Program-made: the position numbers and the translations under genes
In this document: piece after piece, positions 56,657 through 64,000 of the stretch
Numbering within the stretch: position 1 is the first letter of the stretch
Layout of the letters: the number at the start of each line of letters is the position of its first letter
Source of the DNA: Micromussa lordhowensis
Taxonomy: Eukaryota; Cnidaria; Anthozoa; Scleractinia; Lobophylliidae
Length of the DNA: 64,000 nt
Reading direction: 5' to 3'
NCBI GenBank assembly: GCA_964020085.1
Contig: OZ026604.1
Span: forward strand, 17,307,058 to 17,371,057
The notes under the pieces: generated by a model
Databases searched by the model: none
Seen by the model: only the letters and a program-made list of their open reading frames with translations
Told to the model about the DNA's origin: nothing

Positions 56657-58837
56657 GCAAGGTGGTTTGGAATTTGTCTTCTCAAAATGACCGCAACGCG
56701 TAACTGACAAATTGGAAAAACCTAAACCTGATTTAGTTAAACTAGTATAGTTAGTGTGAATGGGGTATAGTCTGATGTCAAGTTGATTGTCGATTTCTAC
56801 ACCTGCATGTAGATTGTTAATTTCGCAAGTTTCAATTCCGATGCTAGCGTAACAGCATGTCTTTGGAAGTTTAGTCAGCAGTCCAATGTCATAGCTAAAG
56901 TTGGACGAAAGTTACAAAGTTTGAAGTGTAAACTTGATACTGATCACATTTGATGAAGATTGAAAATCATAGAAATCAATAATATTCATTTTGATGTCGC
57001 CCAGTTCTGGAAGCAATTACAGGCTGTTATTAAATAAACTTAGTTTTTATACACTACAATCTCTATGAGCGTTCTTAGTGTCTAAAGTTCATTGTTTAAC
57101 CCACCATAGCGTCACAGGATCTACAAATAGAAAGCGGATTCATTATGTGACACCACAACTGATTTTTTCTGATTCAAATTTGTGAGAAATTTGTAAGCGA
57201 AGGAGCCAACTGACACCAACAATCACCGCTTGTTCTAACAAGCGAGGCAAATTCCAGCCGCGAGAGTTACAGTAAGATGAAAGCCCAATCGATCACTTCT
57301 TATCTGGGACTTGGTTCGAATTACCACCACCCCTTTATTACGACCATATTTTGATGCCCATTTATACAGGAGTGCCCAACGGGAAAATTTTCAAAATTGA
57401 CTCGTAGTTGCTCGAAACTATTAATTGACATCTAATAAGAGATAAATAGTTAATATTTAACAACCGTGGGAAATAAATATCCGCTCCGCACAGCCAGCTA
57501 GTGGACGATAGCTAAATAAAGTAGCCAGCCAGGAGCAGTTTGGGGGTTACTTTTACCCAGCCAGCACAACTTATGAAAGGCTGGTTTTCCCAGCAATTTT
57601 TACCTTACGTTTTTGCCAGCCAGGAAGAAGTAAAAATAACCGTATTTTTAATCAATTTTAATTTAATTAATTAAATTAAAATTGCTTTTCAACTAATTAA
57701 TTAATTAATTAATTTCTCTTAGTTTAAATTAGTTAATTAATTAATTAGAGAGGTATTTAAAGAATTAAATAACTAATTTAATAAAGTAAACGTTAGGCTT
57801 TTGTACATTGTGCTAGCATTTTTTCAAGCATTTAGTGAGGCAAAAGCATTGAGCATTATTCGAGCATTTTAGTGGCATTTTCCCGAATTTTTTTTTTCGA
57901 GAAACTAAAAAAGAAATTATTTTTCTTAGAGAAAATGAAGACTAAAACTCAAAATTCACAAAACAGCAAACGCCACCTTGAAAAGCTGAGTAGAGATTGA
58001 GGACAAGTCAGCGGTTTAACGTTTGAAGAGCTAGTCTCGGCTTAGCCTCAGATGATTTCGAGGATTATGTTGTTTTGGCTGTATTTATGAACTTGTTATT
58101 ATTTGTTGTTACTTGCAACACTTGTAGGTTTTTGCAAGTGTTGACAGTCCCATGATGTTAAAAAAGTTGAAATTAATTAAAAAAAAACCGTTTGTATAAT
58201 GACCGTTACCCGAGCATTTTAGTGACTTTTTTCGGGGAGACCGAGCATTTTAGTGGGAGAATTGGAGCCTAGTAAACGTAAAAAAATTTACTCACCACAC
58301 AAAGTAAACATTACAATCATCAGTGAATGGCAGTAAGATCAGGACACTTCTCTATCGAAGCAAAAATTCAACTGGCAGTAATTAAATAGTTCAGCGCAAT
58401 CACTTGTCGCTGAATGTACCATAATTGAACTGAGTCCATGGCCATAGACTAAATGAACTCGTTGTTCCATTCAGCTTTTAAAATGCAAAATATATCGCAT
58501 TTTTTTTGAAAATATTTATAGGCTGCAATAGAAATAGCATGGACAAAAATTTAATCAACATGAGTAAGACCTAGAAAAGTAGAATTTTTGCGATATTGTA
58601 TTGTTCAGTATTGACTGAACCACAATGACAGCAAGGACCAAAGCTATGATGTATTCTACTTTTTACTCTAGAACCTGTGGAAAAACGTATATCATGATAA
58701 ACGTATAAAATACAATGGCGAAGAACAGTCGTAAATAAAAACACTTCACGCAAATGGATATAATTGTTTAAAATAATCCATATAGTATATTTAACTGCAC
58801 TTCTTCTAACTGAAGTCAATTTAAACAGTTTCAAAGC
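56657..58837. other. AT-rich intergenic DNA
   Basis: No gene is seen. 57650-57780 is a stretch of TTAATTAA units. The sequence CGAGCATTTTAGTG recurs at 57859, 58211 and 58236. Confidence 0.5.
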
Positions 58838-61800
58838 CTACGAAGTATTGGAATCCCATGCAAGATCACAAACACTTCTCTAAAGAAGTCAGTTGAGATG
58901 TTACGAAGTTTCGGAATCCCTTGCGAGATCACAAACACTTCTCTAAAGTAAGTCAGTTGAGCTGTTCAAAAGAAGTTTCGGAATCCCTTGCGAGATCACA
59001 AACACTTCTCTAAAGTTAGTCAGTTGAGTTGTTCAAAAGAAGTTTCGGGATCCCTTGCGACGTCACAAACACTTCTCTAAAGTAAGTCAGTTGAGATGTT
59101 ACGAAGTTTCGGAATCCCTTGCGAGATCACAAACACTTCTCTAAAGTTAGTCAATTGAGATGTTAAGAAGTTTCGGAATCCCTTGCGAGATCACAAACAC
59201 TTCTCTAAAGTAAGTCAGTTGAGATGTTCAAAAGAAGTTTCGGAATCCCTTGCGAGATCACAAACACTTCTCTAAAGTTAGTCAGTTGAGATGATACGAA
59301 GTTTCGGAATCTCTTGCGAGATCACAAACACTTCTCTAAAGTAAGTCAGTTGAGTTGTTCAAAAGAAGTTTCGGAATCCCTTGCGAGATCACAAACACTT
59401 CTCTAAAGTAGGTCAGTTGAGATGTTACGAAGTTTCGGAATTCCTTGCGAGATCACAAACACTTCTCTAAAGTTAGTCAGTTGAGATGTTACGAAGTTTC
59501 GGAATCCCTTGCGAGATCACAAACACTTCTCTAAAGTAAGTCAGTTGAGATGTTCAAAAGAAGTTTCGCAATCCCTTGCGAGATCACAAACACTTCTCTA
59601 AAGTAAGTCAGTTGAGATGTTACGAAGTTTCGGAATCCCTTGCGAGATCACAAACACTTCTCTAAAGTAAGTCAGTTGAGTTGTTACGAAGTTTCGGAAT
59701 CCCTTGCGAGATCACAAACACTTCTCTAAAGTTAGTCAGTTGAGATGATACGAAGTTTCGGAATCTCTTGCGAGATCACAAACACTTCTCTAAAGTAAGT
59801 CAGTTGAGTTGTTCAAAAGAAGTTTCGGAATCCCTTGCGAGATCACAAACACTTCTCTAAAGTAGGTCAGTTGAGATGTTACGAAGTTTCGGAATTCCTT
59901 GCGAGATCACAAACACTTCTCTAAAGTTAGTCAGTTGAGATGTTACGAAGTTTCGGAACCCCTTGCGAGATCACAAACACTTCTCTAAAGTAAGTCAGTT
60001 GAGATGTTACGAAGTTTCGGAATCCCTTGCGAGATCACAAACACTTCTCTAAAGTAAGTCAGTTGAGATGTTACGAAGTTTCGGAATCCCTTGCGAGATC
60101 ACAAACACTTCTCTAAAGTAAGTCAGTTGAGATGTTACGAAGTTTCGGAATCCCTTGCGAGATCACAAACACTTCTCTAAAGTAAGTCAGTTGAGATGTT
60201 ACGAAGTTTCGGAATCCCTTGCGAGATCACAAACACTTCTCTAAAGTAAGTCAGTTGAGATGTTACGAAGTTTCGGAATCCCTTGCGAGATCACAAACAC
60301 TTCTCTAAAGTAAGTCAGTTGAGATGTTACGAAGTTTCGGAATCCCTTGCGAGATCACAAACACTTCTCTAAAGTAAGTCAGTTGAGATGTTACGAAGTT
60401 TCGGAATCCCTTGCGAGATCACAAACACTTCTCTAAAGTTAGTCAGTTGAGTTGTTCAAAAGAAGTTTCGGGATCCCTTGCGACGTCACAAACACTTCTC
60501 TAAAGTAAGTCAGTTGAGATGTTACGAAGTTTCGGAATCCCTTGCGAGATCACAAACACTTCTCTAAAGTTAGTCAGTTGAGATGTTACGAAGTTTCGGT
60601 ATCCCTTGCGAGATCACAAACACTTCTCTAAAGTAAGTCAGTTGAGATGTTACGAAGTTTCGGAATCCCTTGGGAGATCACAAACACTTCTCTAAAGTAA
60701 GTCAGTTGAGATGTTCAAAAGAAGTTTCGCAATCCCTTGCGAGATCACAAACACTTCTCTAAAGTAAGTCAGTTGAGTTGTTCAAAAGAAGTTTCGGAAC
60801 CCCTTGCGAGATCACAAACACTTCTCTAAAGTAAGTCAGTTGAGATGTTACGAAGTTTCGGAATCCCTTGCGAGATCACAAACACTTCTCTAAAGTAAGT
60901 CAGTTGAGATGTTACGAAGTTTCGGAATCTCTTGCGAGATCACAAACACTTCTCTAAAGTAAGTCAGTTGAGTTGTTCAAAAGAAGTTTCGGAATCCCTT
61001 GCGAGATCACAAACACTTCTCTAAAGTAAGTCAGTTGAGATGTTACGAAGTTTCGGAATCCCTTGCGAGATCACAAACACTTCTCTAAAGTTAGTCAGTT
61101 GAGATGTTACGAAGTTTCGGAATCCCTTGCGAGATCACAAACACTTCTCTAAAGTAAGTCAGTTGAGCTGTTCAAAAGAAGTTTCGGAATCCCTTGCGAG
61201 ATCACAAACACTTCTCTAAAGTTAGTCAGTTGAGTTGTTCAAAAGAAGTTTCGGGATCCCTTGCGACGTCACAAACACTTCTCTAAAGTAAGTCAGTTGA
61301 GATGTTACGAAGTTTCGGAATCCCTTGCGAGATCACAAACACTTCTCTAAAGTTAGTCAGTTGAGATGTTACGAAGTTTCGGAATCCCTTGCGAGATCAC
61401 AAACACTTCTCTAAAGTAAGTCAGCTGAGATGTTCAAAAGAAGTTTCGGAATCCCTTGCGAGATCACAAACACTTCTCTAAAGTTAGTCAGTTGAGATGA
61501 TACGAAGTTTCGGAATCTCTTGCGAGATCACAAACACTTCTCTAAAGTAAGTCAGTTGAGTTGTTCAAAAGAAGTTTCGGAATCCCTTGCGAGATCACAA
61601 ACACTTCTCTAAAGTTAGTCAGTTGAGTTGTTCAAAAGAAGTTTCGGAATCCCTTGCGAGATCACAAACACTTCTCTAAAGTAAGTCAGTTGAGTTGTTC
61701 AAAAGAAGTTTCGGAATCCCTTACGAGATCACAAACACTTCTCTAAAGTAATTTGGTTTTATCAACTGGGTTGATAATGTGAATTGTCCACCGTAAAGAG

Positions 61801-61974
61801 ATTCGGAAGCTGACGTTTCGAGCGTTAGCCCTTCGTCGGAGCTGACTTACTTCTCTAAAGTAAGTCAGTTGAGATGTTACGAAGTTTCGGAATCCCTTGC
61901 GAGATCATAAACACTTCTCTAAAGTAAGTCAGTTGAGATGTTACGAAGTTTCGGAATCCCTAGCGAGATCACAC
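58838..61974 (+). repeat. Satellite array, 64/67-bp unit
   Basis: The unit reads GAAGTTTCGGAATCCCTTGC, GAGATCACAAACACTTCTCT, AAAGTAAGTCAGTTGAGATG, then TTAC (64 bp) or TTCAAAA (67 bp). By length there are about 48 copies. Variants (GTAAGT/GTTAGT, GCGAGATC/GCGACGTC, ATGATAC) recur in the same order at intervals of about 450 bp and more, so higher-order repeats are present. It is interrupted at 61751-61845. Confidence 0.95.
61751..61845 (-). mobile_element. Penelope-type terminal fragment with hammerhead-like motif
   Basis: On the minus strand the insert holds CCGACGAAGGGCTAACGCTC then GAAACGTCAGC. That is the CUGANGA-helix-GAAAC layout of hammerhead ribozymes found in Penelope-like terminal repeats, with C in place of the first U. 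TTATCAACCCAGTTGATAAA is also present. It sits between satellite units. Confidence 0.65.
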
Positions 61975-64000
61975 TTTTTTGTCTATTACTTGAAATGATA
62001 TTGACAAAGATATTATTAGAAGTAGAAAGTTCATTAGTTGTTGCAAACCCTTTACATTGTGCTTTGAACTGGAGTTTGGTAGCCAGTGCTGCACCCTCTT
62101 ATTGTCCGTTCCTTCATCACCAGTGCAACGATTGTCCGAGGCGGCATAAATTCACGATTCCCTACAGAAACAAAGATGCTCCCATAAGGCCAGTTCATAC
62201 GGAGTCGCAAATTTGGGAAAGCAAGAGTCTCTTTTTCTGTAAGAGCTGCCTTTGGTATATAAAAGCACTGACTCTGGAATGGTTAAAATTACATAAAACA
62301 CAATCAGGCCGGAACTGAGATTGAGGTTACGATTAACATGTCTTTGTTGAACATTTTGCAATTAAGTATATAAGACTACGTTTCATTATGATTCAATATA
62401 TGATTTTTCATATATTCACTTGTATAAAAGATAACAGTTTGAATAGCAAGTCTGATAGATTGAGTGTGCTGTCTAAGCAGGAACAAAATTCCATCTAGAC
62501 AAGTTGTACATATACTGCGGGATATAACATCAATATGACTGTTTGATATTGCTAGAAATTTAAAATAGTCATGTGGAAAAGAGAAGGCAAAATATTAACT
62601 TTGCCTCTAAAAATCATCCAGTGGAATGTATTCCGCACGTATTCCAGATTTCTCACACTGGAGAAAGCCTTACTTACATGACAGAAATGTTGTATGACTA
62701 AAAGGCATTTTCAATTAGATCCAACTTCAAAACATCGACTGTTTACGCTGGGCCAGGAGCTTATGGCGGAGCATCGAATACCGCTAAACAGTGAGTTGTG
62801 AAAAAATGTCAGTTCTGCAGGGCGCAGACTGTTAAACCGTCAATCTGGCCGTCTAATATTGCTGAATGGTTCGCCAGTCCCGCTAAATCTTGACTAAACT
62901 GTTACCCCGAAAAGGCATTTCCTTTTTCAAACCACTTTCAGAAAGTCGGAAGAGCTTCTAGCTCTTCTTGGAGCCTCCAGAATATTAAGCTTGCGTGACG
63001 AGTCTTGTGTTAAGTGACACATCTCTTCTGCACTGGCGCTGGCGGGAAATTTGCAGTACGTGACAGAGTGCTTGGCCGATTCTCTTTTACTGTTGTAGCC
63101 CTGTGAAGAGTGTTGATTGGCCATCAAGTTCTTATGATTTACAAGAATTTTAAAAAATTCGAACTGTCGGTCATTTAGTGGTATAAAAACCTTGGCGGGC
63201 AGTCGGCGCAATATCGCAATTGCTATATCACTACTCATGGCTTCGGATTCTATGCCTAGCGAAAACAAAGGGTAGGATTTGAGATCTATAACACTCTTCT
63301 AAATGGCTCCGCACTTATTGTTTGGACTGGTTAAGTTCTTTTGTTCACAAGAAAACAATCGGACTGCCGATCATTTAGTGTTTACGAATAATAACCCGAT
63401 TTGACAGCCTTTATATAAATATCACAGGTTTCACCGACTCCCTTGCTGACTATTCCACTGTAGTTTGCCGCTTATTGTTAAATTTGGCTAGAAGACCAAT
63501 TGTTTTCGCGAGACTTTCGGCCGTCACCGTCACTCGCTTTCAAGTCATTCGGACTTGAAAAATTGCTCTTGAAAAAGAGCTTTGACTGTAGATCCGTCGA
63601 GCTGGACAAGACGTTTATGTAACGTCAAGAAGCTGTCAGTGCGACACTTCTTTGCCATGAATTGGAGGATTTCTAAAATTTAGCGATTTGACAAAAACGT
63701 CAAAATCATGATATACCAAAGTGCTGCCTCAAAACAGGCTTAATTTTTAATAATCAAACAAACATCTGTTTTTTTTTTAAAGCAAACCAATGTATGTGTT
63801 ACAATGTTGGACTAAAGCAGTCGCGGCAAATTAATAGCCACAATGTCCACCCAGGATTCTTAAAAAGAACCTGAAAAGTATCCCTTGTCATTTGGAGCTG
63901 CCTCCGAAGAAGTTGGATATTGACGGAAGAAAACCGCAATTTATTTTCCCAACCGTAATTTATTTTACAAACAAAATCATACCGAGTGGGACCCCAGCTT
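61975..64000. other. No gene recognised
   Basis: A minus-strand frame from 63238 to 62927 (about 103 codons) has an ATG and could be an exon, but no domain or clear splice site supports it. Short direct repeats such as GATCATTTAGTG and GGTCATTTAGTG occur near 63170 and 63370. Confidence 0.35.

Noticed and set aside
58838..61974. CRISPR-like array
   Set aside because: Units are contiguous with no unique spacers, and the genome is eukaryotic; it is a satellite.
61938..62318. 126-codon frame after the satellite
   Set aside because: It starts within a satellite unit and shows no domain.

Overview
The window is eukaryotic DNA from an anthozoan cnidarian, most likely a stony coral. The evidence is AT-rich DNA with phase-1 introns, frizzled-type cysteine-rich domains in tandem, a kelch/BTB gene, a front-end fatty-acid desaturase, tRNA-derived repeats of a coral-like type, Penelope-like and LINE fragments, and many fold-back elements. 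The assignment to coral is inference from gene and repeat type, not from a species marker.

Layout: (1) 590-14579, minus strand: two tandem paralogous genes for type II membrane proteins carrying arrays of frizzled (FZ) domains, with Penelope and LINE remnants between them (8027-9750). (2) 14580-17131: intergenic DNA with a hairpin repeat, a tRNA-derived SINE and a fold-back repeat. (3) 17132-40476: a complete 23.3-kb Polinton/Maverick (adintovirus-like) element bounded by 193-bp terminal inverted repeats with only about two mismatches and a perfect 6-bp target duplication (AACGCA). (4) 40885-41330: a pogo/Tigger-like MITE. (5) 41364-44765, minus: a KLHL-type BTB-BACK-kelch gene. (6) about 44.9-50.9 kb: a degenerate segmental duplication of the region upstream of that gene. 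(7) 52885-54938, minus: a cytochrome-b5/desaturase gene broken by a stop codon and a 650-bp palindrome. (8) 55735-56656: a non-autonomous DNA transposon carrying a SINE. (9) 58838-61974: a 64/67-bp satellite array containing a Penelope/hammerhead-like insert. (10) 61975-64000: nothing recognised.

The Polinton is the main content. A central plus-strand block (22060-33579) carries integrase with chromodomain, two penton-like jelly-roll proteins, several small arginine-rich core-type proteins, a double-jelly-roll major capsid protein, an adenain-like protease, a packaging ATPase, a SLATT-like membrane protein, CaaX-tailed basic proteins and a parvovirus-type phospholipase A2. Most genes overlap their neighbour by ATGA or a few bases, like a polycistronic operon. 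A protein-primed DNA polymerase lies at the right end.

Around this core are units in which one leader exon can be joined to alternative, duplicated bodies: 18871 leftward; 20872 leftward; 21123 rightward (tentative); 34829 leftward; and 35081 rightward, where PolB shares its leader with two F-box-like proteins. Three of these lie beside a second, inner pair of 130-bp inverted repeats (18942-19071 and 34886-35015; one mismatch), which carry CCAAT and E-box motifs between divergent TATA boxes. Tandem GTGATCGAAAAAGTAC motifs precede two plus-strand genes. The combination of an inner inverted repeat, leader-exon sharing with duplicated bodies, and an operon-like late block is the part of the window that looks least described.
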